This document shows, in pieces, positions 38,101-48,959 of a DNA stretch of 64,000 bases (the first letter of the stretch is position 1; every line of letters starts with the position of its first letter). The notes below the pieces were generated by a model. The model was given only the letters and a program-made list of their open reading frames with translations. It was not told the origin of the DNA and searched no databases. The stretch is from Liolophura sinensis. Taxonomy: Eukaryota > Mollusca > Polyplacophora > Chitonida > Chitonidae. Both the position numbers and the translations under genes were made by a program. Where the stretch lies: positions 22,313,808 through 22,377,807 of the forward strand of contig NC_088301.1 in assembly GCF_032854445.1 (NCBI RefSeq), given 5' to 3'.

Positions 38101-41100
38101 TGGTCTGCAACAGAGTTACTTCCCTTACTTTCCCTCTAAATAAATTTTCTCACATTCCAGTTATCATTTCCCTTTTCAGAAATTGATGATTGACGAGAAA
38201 AAATGTTACTTCTTCGGCCGCAACAAAATCATGTGTGACTTTGTGATTGATCACGCATCCTGTTCACGTGTTCACGCAGCATTAGTGTGGCATAAACACC
38301 TGTCAAGACCATTCATCATAGACCTGGGCAGCAGTAAGTAATTGTACTATTACACACATGGTTTACTGCACAGTGAAGTTTGACATGTAGTTGTTAATAA
38401 TAAAGAAATCAAGGCATGTCAGTGTAAATGTCAAATGTATTTATCATTTGATAAAGATCAAAAACTTGAGTAATATTTGAAATTTTGAGATACCTTGACA
38501 AGTTCATTAATATCGTTGAATCCATGTATGAATTTAAATCTGAAGCAGTATGTAGTTATAATTATCGCTTGAGTTAAAGGGTGAAAGATAACACATGACA
38601 AAGGGTCAAGGTCATTCACAAAGATCAAAGATATATGATCTCAAAATAAAAATCATGACCTCAAATTCTGTCCAGGTCATCACAAAGATGACTATGAATC
38701 ATGCAAATATTCATTATTTCAGACTCACAAATGATTGTTTTATTGTAATTTATACACTTTCGTGTTGTGTTACTATGGTTTTAATTGAAATTTTGTGTAT
38801 TTTACCCCTTTAAATCACATCGGATGACCTCAGTTTTGTCGAAGGCATAAGTCTGAAGAGCTCAAAATATCAAAGATTTTGCCCCCTGAATGATAAGCAC
38901 AGTGTTGAGTGGCTTAACCCTTTTTACCCATCACTTGCTGGCCAAATTCTCTGAAGGATTATACCATGAGGCAACTGGTCCTTCATCATTTTAATGCATT
39001 GCATGTTGGAATAGAGCTCCTGCTGCATCTTTTAAAGGATAGATGCAAAGAAACTCTAAAACAAAGATTATGGTTTCAAAGGAAATAAAGAAGGATATGA
39101 AAATAATATGAAGAAAAAAGTTCTTTGTTTTATATACCATAATTAACATTTCCATGACTAGCAGTGGTGGAAAATGACAACTTCTTATGTGGAAAATGTA
39201 AATGCAACCATATCCAAATATTCCTGTGGAGCACTATACTTGTAGTTATCATATTTATTGACAGTTTTTGTGTGAAAAGTGTGAAATTAGGTGCAGATTA
39301 AGCAGTATAATTTCCTCAAAATCCTGATTTTCAACTTTTTATGAAGTGAATTTTGTTGAAAAAAAGTGTATGAAGAAACAGACTAATACGCCCAATGCAA
39401 ACATAAAGCAGAGAAAGTTCACATGAGACAAACAAGGTTGTTCATTGGTTCAGTCAGCCAAACTCTCTGCACATGATTGGCCCCTGACCAATCAGATTGC
39501 AGGTTATGGCTAGTTCTGATGTGGCTTTAAGTCAGTAGATTTGTCAGGTACCTGATATTGGGCACACCATTTTCCTGCACTCATAAACCTGACCACCAAT
39601 CTAACATACTGTAATTATTCAATCTTTTCGCATGTTTGCAAGGGTTTTTTTTCAGATATATTCTGTTGGTATTATTTTGTGTAGACTGATAAAATTATAC
39701 TTTTTGCGAAGCCCTGAAATTGGTGAATCCAACCAATGCAATTTTTGTCTCCAAAAATGTGCATAAATTGCACTGAAAGTACAGAGCATAATCCACAGAT
39801 TTTGGGCTTGTGGGCAAATTTTAGTGCAAAACGGCATATTTTGTGAAAAAGGATATGCAGAAAGCTGTGATTTTTGTGTGTACTTTCCAGTTAACTAGTA
39901 CTGTAACCTCCATGTCTTTAATACCTTGAATTGAAACGTTTAAATGCATATTTAAGTTATTTTAAACTAAATTCAAGAAAAACAGATCTTCACCTCTCAA
40001 ATTATACGTTACCAGCAGTGTTAAAACAGTATAAGACAAGTGTGCGTATCTGAAAGTATTTACATTCCGGAAATCAGTTCCAAATTGGGACATTTGTGCC
40101 TGGAAATTGGGAAACAGACAATTGGGAATGAGGTGAAATATCAGTCCCTGGACACAAGGTAGATTGTGCAGTGCTTTAATAACAAATGGCATTTAATTCC
40201 AATAAAATAAAGTGATAATTAAAATAGCCATATTGCAACCGTAAAGCACTGAGAGAAAAGATACTGAAATGCAGCATGTGTGCATTTGTTTTCCAGCTCA
40301 CGGCACTCACATTGGTCACATCCGATTGGAAAGTCGTAAACCTCAGCAGGTCCCCATTGACAGTGAAATACATTTTGGTGCATCCACGCGCATTTACATC
40401 ATCCGTGAGCGACCTCAGTCTCTCTCTGGTTCACTTGCTGAAGAGAAGGAGAGGAAAGGCGAAGAGATCGACCGCAAGCTGTTGGGCTTACCCGATACAG
40501 AACCAGAACTTGATGTAAGTAGACGTGCACAGTCACGGAGTAGTAGTTGGGTATGGTGTATGCGTAGTCAGAGGTCCTGCTTTGCAGTAAGCACCGGGCC
40601 GGATGGCACAGTTGGTAGAGCGCCCGCTTCGGGAGCAGTAGATCCGGGATTAATCCTGGGTCGTGTCACACCTAAGACTTTAAAAGAGGAAGTTGTAATT
40701 TCCTCACTTGGCGTTCGGCGTGAAGGGGATAGGGGATATGGCTCGGGCGGGGCGGCTTACTTACCTTTGGTAAGTCATCTCAGTGAAGCAGCACTAGATA
40801 AAAGAGCGATGGAAATCCGTCCTGCAACAAGGAGGCACATTACGTGCATTCTAAGGATTCCTTTGTCGTCATGACTGAAAAATTGTTGAGCACCACGTTA
40901 AACCCCAAGAACTCACTCACTTACTCGGTCAGTAAGTAAGTTTGACAACTGACACTCATTCTTTTAGTAATCGCAAAATCTGTGGAGAGAAAAAATTTGA
41001 GCAGTTAAAGCATAAAACAGCTTGATTTGTTTCATCTTTTTATGACGTGTTTAAAAAATTTGGCTGGGTTTATTCTGTTGATCTTGTAGGAAAATAAAAC

Positions 41101-44100
41101 CAGTTATATCAACTTTCATTTTTATTTACAAATTGCTTTTTTCATATCAGGCCCAAGCTATGTACCTCTCTTGCATTTATAGACATATCATGAATACATG
41201 CCAGATATACATATGCTTTGTGATCTTTTGTCATACTGCAACTTAATAATTTTTTAATATTGTGCCATTTTTGGAGTGCTCTGTATGGAAAAGCAAGTCT
41301 GTATAAAGCTTTGTAGTATTTATTTATGTCTTTGATTGGCGCACCCTTCATTGGGTACCTGACAGCAGTTAGAGTTGGATTGTTGGGTTGGAGTCTGTTG
41401 TGACCCAGAAGGTATCAGTTACGCCACATCTATACTTTCTACCCGAATAATTCATTTCAAGGTCAAATCGGCGAAAACCTTATGTGACATCACTGTCCCT
41501 ATTTTGGTTAGAGAAGGTCACCATAGAACAAAATATTCAAATGCATTTTACCAGGTTAAGCAAAAAGTGTAAAAAAAAAAATAAATAAATAAGTCCAGCT
41601 GTTTTCCTGGACAGTTTTTAATGGTCTATTATCTGATACATACTTCATTTTAAGGTTTTCTTTACCTGTAAGTTTGAAGTAGAAGGCTGTAGTTTTGTGA
41701 TTTGAGGGTCTTGTTCCTCACAAGAAGTGAAGTAACCAGGAATTGATTCCACAAAGCCTTTTCAGGCCTAAGTCAGTATTTGAAATATGATTTTAAAGCT
41801 TATTTTTAGGTTTTATAAACTCAAAATTTGGCCTACTAATCAGTGTTATCTTAAATCAAATGTATCCAAACTTCATCTTTCAGTGCCAGTACCAAAAACT
41901 GGAAAAAGTAAATTTTGAAGTCAGAAATGCCTTTGTTGTATCGGCCCAGGTGAGGTATTGAAGCCATACCACAACCATGCTGTGCCAGCTAATACTGAGT
42001 TTTTATTTTCAGCAACATTCTTTTCTTTTCATGTGTGAATATAGTATGAACACATCTAGTGAAGGTTGGCCACCAATAAATACTTCAGTGATTGAGACTT
42101 GTATTTCAGAATCTGACAGAGTTTAACACAGCACACAATCGTAGAGTTGCCTCCCTTGTGGAGCTGGCAGACGTCTCAACGCCAGGTCCACTGAAGAGAA
42201 AACGGAGAAATAGTCACGTGTCGTTTAACGATGAGGAGGAGGTGATTAATCCAGGTGAGCGTGGTGTAACCATGTCATGTGATTTGTCATGTGACATCTG
42301 GACTTCCTCCTGTTTAGTTAAAATACTTTGGTATATGTGTATGAGCCAATGATTTTGTGATCATGATTTCTGAAAAGAAGAAATCAATACCTTACAGAAT
42401 TCACTTTAAGCAACACCAATTTTATTTGATGTTTTTTGGGGGATTCAACTCTGAAAATCCAAAAATGCAATAAAAATAAAGCTGAAAATTCACCCTTTTA
42501 TTTTGTCCGATCTTGAAGCTTTCATGGGTTCTTCAATAGTTCTTCAAGACTGATCATGTTAATATAATCTTCAACCAGAAACCTGGACCAGGGATGGTCC
42601 AGAGTGCCTGCAAATTACAGGATTTTCAAGTTTTATTTCTATTTTGAGACCTCCTTCTGACATTCAAAAAGTTGTATTTTGCCCATAAAAAAAAGCAATT
42701 GAAATTGGTCTGGCCATATGACTATGATCATGAGATAACTTTTGAGTTTTGTTTTTTTTACACCTTCAGTTTTTCATTTTTTTCTTGACCTGTTTATCTT
42801 CAATGAAACATTGTTCATGTCATGATTTTTACAGAGGATATTGACCCATCCATTGGTCGCTTCAGAAATCTTGTTCAGACAACAGTTATTCCTACAAAGG
42901 TAAGTTGATGAGGAATTGTTGTAACAGTCAGTTATTCTAATGGATATTATTGGAACAAACAGTACTCCTACAAAGGTAAGCTGGTATGGAATTATTGTAA
43001 CGTGCAAGCAGTTACTCTTACAAAGTGAAGTTTATGTGGAACGGTTAAATAAACAAGCAGTTTTGTTCCTACAAAGGTCAGTTGAATCATTGTGGAACTA
43101 TTGTAACAAACAAACTGTTGTTCTTTAGACAAGACGGTACCTGGCTAAAAACATATTTGAATCGAAAGCAGGATACTCAAGCTTTTTAAAACCTATCATG
43201 TTATTATTTTAATAAGATTTCACTTGTGGAACATGTGGAACAAAATGACAGTGCTGCACAAATGGCTGGTATGAGTCGCGGCAGCCATCTTGAGAATTTT
43301 ATCCAATCAAACATGTTGCTGTCAGATTACGTGACCTAAACTGTGAAGTAGCCTTTACCCATTCACTTATTGAAGTGACATATGATAACACACAACCACT
43401 GAATAAGACATCATTTTGGGATCATTTACAATGATTTAGTTTCATGCAACCGAAGGGCCATTTCACAAAGTGTTTTAGAGCAGGTCAGTATCATTTAGAT
43501 TTATGGACCATCACAGTTGTAAAATCAGATGATTTAAAAGCCGTGTAATATTCAACCACAACTAAGTCAGCACTGCTTTCATCTTTAAGCCACGGTTGCA
43601 AAGTTGAAGCATAAAATCCATCAACAGTCGAATGCCCAGATCAGTGGTGTTTAGGTTTGTTTCGATTTGTTTCAGATTTAAGGATGAATCTAGTTGTGCA
43701 ACAGTCCTGTTGTGCAAGTAAATTTTGTAAAGATTTATTACGGGTCAAAATCATCAGCATAATCCCTCTGGAGGCTATGACCTGAACCAGGAATACCCAT
43801 TCCGTGCATCTGTAGCTAGGCTATTTAAAAGAAGTGGCTGGAGTTCCTTGTAAATGATAGAGTAGGACTTCTGTATCAACAGTTCAAGCAGTGGAAGAAA
43901 TATTCTTCCAGTATATCCAATTTCCTAGAAAACGCTAAAGTCCACAACCTTTATCAGCCACAGGCTACTGATTAGACTATAATACAAAAAGTACCTTCCT
44001 CGTCAGAGAGCTAGAGTAAACGTGACGTCATCTTGCTCTTGATAATGAAGACGTGCTAAAGATTTGTGAAGACGGAATTTCACTGAACTTTTACTTAGTT

Positions 44101-45280
44101 TAAAAAGATCTAAAAAAAATATTTAATGCTGGTTAGAGGTAGTTTGATTGGTAGTCTTTCAGTGGACTAAGACATTAGTCAGGTGCTGTCTTCCACTTTA
44201 ATACAAAGGTATTTAAATATGATATGGAATTATTGTAACAAAGGTAACTTCCTGCAAAGGTAAATTGACGTGGAACTATTGTAACATGCAAGTGATATTC
44301 CTACAAAGGTGGGTTGAGGTGGGTCACAGACAAACAGTTATTTTTTAATACAAATGTATTTAAATATGATATGGAATTATTGTAACAAAGAGTTATTCCT
44401 ACAAAGGTGAGTTCATGTGGAACTATTTTGACAGGCAAACAATTATTTTTAAAGAGGGTAAGATTATGTGGAAGTATTTTAATCAATAGCAGTTGTTTCT
44501 ATAAAGTGTAAGTTGATATGGAACTGTTGTAACTGACAACAATTCTGCTTTGTTCATACAGAAGTAATTTGGTGTGGACTATTTAACTTACAATTGATGT
44601 CATCTGGATGTAGCATTATACTGAGCACGTTATTGTTTAGTACCAAATTTTTAATATATACAGAAATATGGGAGGAACATGCTGTAAGGAATGCATGTGA
44701 TGTTAACAGGGTTTAAAGATTGTGAAACTGTCTTCTAGCCCTCATTCTAAAGTTCAAATCCAGCTATTGTTTGTTTGGCTCCTGCTTTAGGTCAAGAGGT
44801 TTTACAGCTACCTGGCAAGGTTCGTTTGCCTGCCCATAAACCTAATTGTTGTAATATAAAGTAAACATTTTTGTATATTAAATGTATAACATGCTATTGA
44901 CACCAATCAAATGAATATTTATATTGATTTTTTTTTCTTTATTACAGAGGCCGAAAATAGAACATGGTATTCCCTCAGCTTCCATGACGGACAATATTAC
45001 CAAAAGACTGCAAAGTTTTTCTTACGCACAAGGTTTATATGGGGACCTACCCACAGCAGCAGGCACCAACCCTGTCCCGGCCCACAGTATCGCCTCCAAA
45101 CTGGGCCTCCCTGTGCCCAATCTAGCCCCCAGTCTGGAAGAGGAGACGGTGATCCCGACAGCCAATCAAAACATACCGGTCAGGTTCACAGTGGAAGAGG
45201 GTCAACGGGAGCCCAAGAAAAAGAAATATGCCAAAGAAGCCTGGCCAGGAAAGAAACCCACTCCATCGTTCTTGGTGTGA
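35173..45280 (+). CDS. PPP1R8: nuclear inhibitor of protein phosphatase 1 (NIPP1), complete
   Basis: Seven coding exons: 35173-35213, 36146-36206, 38180-38333, 40297-40514, 42110-42254, 42835-42899, 44948-45280. All junctions are phase-consistent with GT-AG introns; total 1017 nt, 338 aa, against 351 in human. The N-terminal FHA domain (about 14-140) shows WAGKPPAGLHLDV, FGRN (46-49), SCSRVHAAL (61-69) and STHGTHIGHIRLE (85-97). LLGLPDTEPELDNLTEFNTAHN, the PP1-docking segment RNSHVSF (191-197), NPEDIDPSIGRFRNLVQT and the basic C-terminus EPKKKKYAKEAWPGKKPTPS follow, as in the family. Family knowledge: a nuclear speckle protein that binds PP1 through RVxF and adjacent motifs, recruits phosphorylated splicing and mitotic partners through FHA, and binds RNA through the C-terminus. 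The RVxF core here is HVSF. Introns hold a decayed partial copy of exon 3 (intron 2), a SINE B copy (intron 4) and a donor-derived repeat array with a TIR element (intron 6). Confidence 0.96.
36430..37130 (+). repeat. tandem segmental duplicate of NIPP1 intron 2/exon 3 start (decayed copy)
   Basis: This block aligns with 37660-38260: GTATTTCGGTTTTAAAATAC versus GTATTTCAGTTTTAAAATAC; AACAGAGTTGGGATTTCATG versus AACAGAGTTGGGATGTTATG; CAGTAATATCTGAGCCTCAT in both; TTATTTCCCTTTTCACA versus TCATTTCCCTTTTCAGA. At its right end the exon 3 start is still visible (GACGCGAAAAAATGT versus GACGAGAAAAAATGT; ACTTTGTCTGATTAGT versus ACTTTGTGATTGATCA), but the splice AG is gone and stops are present. Offset between copies is about 1.13-1.23 kb, increased by SINE insertions. 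Confidence 0.8.
37048..37130 (+). pseudogene. decayed duplicate of NIPP1 exon 3 (FHA domain start)
   Basis: It aligns to the first half of exon 3 (38180-38260). The acceptor CTTTTCAG has become CTTTTCACA, and indels destroy the frame. It cannot be spliced in as coding sequence. It is described only as a relic. Confidence 0.7.
37154..37395 (+). mobile_element. SINE family A, near full length, diverged
   Basis: Head GGGGCCTTTGAGATGGATAG, GAGTTCAAGTCCAGCTCATG (B-box region), GTCGTGGGTTTCTGCCGGGC, CTCCCACCATAATGCTGGCC and TTCTTGAGTACGGAGTAAAA. It lies in NIPP1 intron 2, sense to the gene, between the two halves of the segmental duplication. Confidence 0.92.
37501..37582 (+). mobile_element. SINE family A, 3' fragment, diverged
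   Basis: CTTCCACCGTATAAATGCTG, GTCATCGTCATGTGTGAAAA, ATTCTTGGGCAAGGCGTAAA and an AAATAAAGAAAT tail. Confidence 0.7.
37660..38260 (+). repeat. tandem segmental duplicate, intact copy containing the real NIPP1 exon 3 start
   Basis: Partner of 36430-37130. This copy keeps the functional acceptor (TTTCCCTTTTCAG before 38180) and the exon 3 reading frame. Confidence 0.8.
38334..40296. other. PPP1R8: NIPP1 intron 3
   Basis: AT-rich intron of 2 kb. I see no clear repeat or exon; short ORFs (39652-40373 minus) are unsupported. Confidence 0.5.
40594..40925 (+). mobile_element. SINE family B, full length or nearly so
   Basis: The tRNA-like head GGATGGCACAGTTGGTAGAG with CGCCCGCTTCGGGAGCAG contains an A-box-like TGGCACAGTTGG. 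It is followed by a B-box-like region GATCCGGGATTAATCC and a family-specific body (CCTAAGACTTTAAAAGAGGA; GGGCGGGGCGGCTTACTTAC; GAAATCCGTCCTGCAACAAG). The tail is AAACCCCAAGAACTCACTC. Related pieces are at 28078-28255 and 47560-47650. It lies in NIPP1 intron 4, sense to the gene. Confidence 0.88.
41745..41960. mobile_element. possible MITE in NIPP1 intron 4
   Basis: The left end GATTCCACAAAGCCTTTTCA and the complement of the right end (GATACAACAAAGGCATTTCT) are similar over about 35 bp, and the roughly 210-bp interior is non-coding. The match is imperfect. Confidence 0.4.
42900..43124 (+). repeat. degenerate tandem repeat derived from NIPP1 exon 6 end plus 5' splice site, part 1
   Basis: The exon 6 end and intron start (CAGTTATTCCTACAAAG then GTAAGTTGATG...GGAATTGTTGTAACA) recur as diverged units of about 45-57 bp: near 42926, 42960, 43004, 43053 and 43109. 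Donor-like AAAGGTAAGC and AAAGGTCAGT are kept in some. The array is broken at about 43124 by a TIR element and resumes at 44203. Confidence 0.85.
43125..44202. mobile_element. non-autonomous TIR DNA element, copy 2
   Basis: The left end TTTAGACAAGACGGTACCTG and the complement of the right end (TTAAAGTGGAAGACAGCACC) form diverged terminal inverted repeats. The interior is collinear with 29323-31305 but lacks the three SINEs and a block of about 370 bp. There is no transposase ORF. It is inserted inside the exon-6-derived repeat array. Confidence 0.78.
44203..44600 (+). repeat. degenerate tandem repeat derived from NIPP1 exon 6 end plus 5' splice site, part 2
   Basis: About eight further diverged units: TATTCCTACAAAGGTGGGTT, GTTATTCCTACAAAGGTGAG, TTTTTAAAGAGGGTAAGATT, TCTATAAAGTGTAAGTTGAT and others, each followed by GTGGAACTATTGTAAC-like sequence. 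Unit length varies between about 42 and 58 bp, so no frame is kept. It is older and more diverged than the CHID1 array. Confidence 0.85.
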
Positions 45281-47214
45281 ATTTTTTCAGAGCCCTGTTG
45301 TTTTATTATCATTGACTGTGCAAGAAGCGTATTCGTCATTGTCACTTACAGTGCATTTTGAAAACCAGGTACTCAGACAGACACAATCCAAGCTGATCCA
45401 AGCATTTTCCAGTGACATGAACTATAGATTTGTAACGTACTGTCATGGACTCAGTACATGCTCTTGTCAGCTGTTTTATCATTGCTGATTCTGCTTCACC
45501 TCCGTATGTGTCTCCTTTCGTTTGTGAATCTTTGTTGTGGAACAATTTGCATGTTGGCATGTCAATATTATTTTATGGAAGTATCATTATCCATCATTCA
45601 TATCATCAAGTCACAATATTTTTACCTAAAATTTGCCGAAAACGTTGGGAACTTCGACTGGTTTGTAGCGTACCTTGTTAACTGGGTGGTAAGGGACCCT
45701 GCTCACTGGGTGGTAGGAGAGCTTGGCTGGTTGGTAGGATAGCCCAGTGGTAGGGGGGCATTGTCTGGATTGCGTAGGACTTCGTCTGGATTGTATGGGA
45801 CCCTGCTATCTGAGACTATAACCCTGTTGACTGGGTGGTAGGGGATCTTGTTGACTAGGTGTTAGGGCGCCCTGTCATTGGATTGTAGGGGACCTTGTAC
45901 CTCTGAGGTCGGTTCACGATGTTCCCAGCTTAGCTTCTACATTAACCGCTCTGCACCATTACAGTTACTAACCTGGAACTCGGTCCTGTCTTCAAAGTGC
46001 CAACGCTGTACGCCACAAAAAGAGGTGTCCCGTGATCTTAAAGTAATTGTGAATTCATATCACCTCATTATGGGGGGAATGATAAAGGTCATAACATCGC
46101 AAATAACACAAATGTAACCGACGCACCCACTTGGACAGCATCCGAAATTCCATTTTCATAAAAATGCAAAAATTCTCAAATTGAAAATGGCGGTTAGCGC
46201 AGTTTGGCTTGCCGCCGATGTAACAGATACGTCTTTATTATTCATTGTTTATTATTGACTAGGTGATATGAAGTAAGAATTACTGAAAGATTACAGGAAA
46301 CATGTTTTTGTAGCGTAGAGCTTTGACATTTTGAGGACAGCACACGCGAAAGGTCCGAGTTCCAGGTTAGTAAATGGAAAGGTACAGATCTGTGTTTTTA
46401 TAAGTTAAGATGGAAGAATGAAACAGATATGAGATCTAGGTACCTTGATGATTGGTGGTAGGGGAATTTTGTTTGCCCACACTTAAACCTAACCACCATC
46501 ATTTTCCGCAATAGGGTGTACAACACTCATAAAAAAAAAATAATTACAGTGGTACATGTACATGTGAACGTACACGTTAGACAAACTGGATGCTGTTCAT
46601 ACCATCGGTTGAATTCATTTACATTGAAACATATTTTCCGGATTGCAAGCTTACATTGCAAAGTGTAAGAGGAAGTTGATGTATGGGTATATGTGTGATT
46701 GCATGGCTGTGTTGTCAGACCTGTTAGGAGTCATTTATGAAACCGAGGCTTGCATAATCACCAGCTGTCATTAACATCCCGGCTTATTTTCTAATAGGTA
46801 TGCATGTATCATTTGTATGTACACATCAAAAACCACCATGCTGGCTAATTCTTTGTTCAGTTTTATGCTCGTGAAGAATTTTTTATCTGTTGCATATAAA
46901 TATGTACTGTAGTAGAAAACTATAAAAAGTTCTCTTTTTATAACACACAATTAAGCGCACTAGTCTGCCCCTTTCTTGAACTAAAGTTCGTCTTCAGCCT
47001 TCTTACTGCCAGAGTCTGCTTAGATACGCATAAATAATAATCTGGCACAGACTCTTCAGCGTCAGTGCTTACATGAGGATACTCTTGTACAAGGGGTTTG
47101 TAGGTATCTCTGTTCTCACAGCATGTACTTGGCATTGGAGAAATCAACTCTGGCGATGCTCTTGCCGTTTGTACAGCCTGTCTTTTGTTAAAGGCCACGT
47201 GCCTGTCACCAATA
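45281..47214. other. NIPP1 3' flank and intergenic DNA
   Basis: It presumably begins with the NIPP1 3' UTR; I did not find a convincing polyadenylation signal. At 45670-45900 a degenerate repeat of about 28 bp occurs (CTGGGTGGTAAGGGACCCTG, CTGGGTGGTAGGAGAGCTTG, TGGATTGTATGGGACCCTGC). No other gene is recognised. Confidence 0.45.
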
Positions 47215-47375
47215 TCTGTATGTCACATGTGGGTAAGTTTGTCAGTAACTTGCCAAAGGACAGTGGTGTACGTAGGGCACTCAGGTTTCCACCACCTATG
47301 AAAATGAGCGCCGTCATATATTTAAGTACAAAAATTCTTGAATGTGGAGTTAAACAACAATCAGATAGATAAATA
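47215..47375 (+). mobile_element. SINE family A, diverged, 5'-truncated
   Basis: GTAAGTTTGTCAGTAACTTG, GGTTTCCACCACCTATGAAA, GCGCCGTCATATATTTAAGT and TTCTTGAATGTGGAGTTAAA with an AAATAA tail match the family, with many changes. Confidence 0.7.
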
Positions 47376-48059
47376 AGTATACGAGGATAAACACTTGACG
47401 TTTATATAAATAAATATGCCATGAAGCAGTAATGTGGTCGCTTTGTTAAGGAGTTTGCCTTTCATGTCGGGACGTATGTTCAGTTCCATCGTTGAACAGG
47501 GAATTTTCATCATGTTTTTGCTTCCATTGTTCTGGAAATCTTGGTCACACAAAGGTCATATCCGCTTCGGGAACGGTAGATCCAGGGTCAATCCTGGATC
47601 GAGCCACACCTAAGACTTTAAAAGAGGAAGTTTCCGCAATTGGAGGCTATCGCGTAAGGGAAAAATTCTTGAATATGGCGGAAACTAACAATCAATGAAA
47701 TAAATTTATAAATCTAATAGGCCAGATGGGGTCAAATATCGGACTGAACTGGCCGTTACATTAAACTTTCCTCCACGTAGGCGTATACTCAACCATCTGG
47801 GTTCGGGTGTTCCAAAATCTATTGGCTCAAACCTGTAATAAATCATATACGGTTTAGATTTAGCGAAAGCCAGCTACCAGTGCAGATGTACAAATGCTAA
47901 GAATTGCAGCAGCTCATTCGGCTTATTCTTTATAAGCTCTGACACAAATAGTTTTGGATTATGCTCAAAACTGAAGAAACTTTTGAACTCGGCCTGGACC
48001 GAACAAAGAAAAGTTTTTAAAAAAAGTAAATTTAGAACGAGTGAATGAGATGCGATCCT
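47376..48059. other. non-coding, with a SINE B fragment
   Basis: No gene is recognised. The SINE B fragment at 47560-47650 is listed separately. Confidence 0.4.
47560..47650 (+). mobile_element. SINE family B, short fragment
   Basis: CCGCTTCGGGAACGGTAGAT, CCTAAGACTTTAAAAGAGGA and AGTTTCCGCAATTGG match the head-body junction of the copy at 40594-40925. It is followed directly by a SINE-A-like tail (ATTCTTGAATATGGCGGAAA), suggesting a recombinant or nested copy. Confidence 0.75.
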
Positions 48060-48222
48060 GTTTTGCTAGTAAATAGGGTCGACCAGTGTGTCATTCTGGT
48101 CTCAACCGATTTGTAACCAGCGCCAGTGAGGTCGCAAACTCGAATCCAGTTCCCGCCAGTGCTGGCCACCATCATACAAGTAAAATATTCTTCTTGAGTA
48201 CGACGTAAAACACAATAAGAGA
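48060..48222 (+). mobile_element. SINE family A-like, strongly diverged
   Basis: AACTCGAATCCAGTTC (B-box-like), GTGCTGGCCACCATCATACA, AGTAAAATATTCTTCTTGAG and TACGACGTAAAACAC correspond to the head and tail, with the middle deleted. Confidence 0.6.
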
Positions 48223-48959
48223 AATTTAGCCGGGATAGGAGTGGGTCACATATAGTGGAGGGTTCTGCTAGACTTCGAAACAAAGACTTCCATAAGAGCA
48301 TTTGGATCTTGATTGCACATGGACTAAAAATTCACTGAAAAAAATCCCAGAATACATTTACAAGTTGATTATACATAAGTATGTTTGTCGGGTTATTATC
48401 TAATGAAATGGGGAGAAATAATGAAAAATGTTAACTGACCAAGAACAACTTTTTCAAAAGAAAAAAGCCTTTGAACATAACTGTTTGGGTCACTAGTATC
48501 TGTCGACTAAAACAATGTTGGTTATCGGTACTTGTGTGACCAAACTTTTCTCGGCCAGCATGTCCACTAAACTTTAAGCTTGAGAAAGATATTTCTGCAT
48601 GATCATGTACTCGTATATATACACGCCTTCACGTTGAACACACTGTTTTTATAGGGGAATATATAGCCCTGTGGCCTACAGCCAGCCTTTTGACTTACCC
48701 CCACAGTCATTGCGCTTTTGACCTTTGTTCCGTTTTAACCATAGCTATTGTCATACGGTATCTAGTAACGAAATGCATTGAACACATAGACACATAACTA
48801 TTATATGTATATAGGTTGGATTATATACTACTGCTCCCCAAACAGATTTAACAGATAGAATTTCATCACTAATTCTTTCGGTGTTCAATAAAAACGGTCA
48901 CCGGAGGCACGAATCCTTCTTCAGTTCCACTGCGTACAAGAGTTGAAATTCATGGGACG
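48223..48959. other. non-coding, nothing recognised
   Basis: AT-rich, no supported feature. Confidence 0.4.

Noticed and set aside
40594..40670. tRNA gene
   Set aside because: It is the head of SINE family B; the body is shared with 28078-28255 and 47560-47650.
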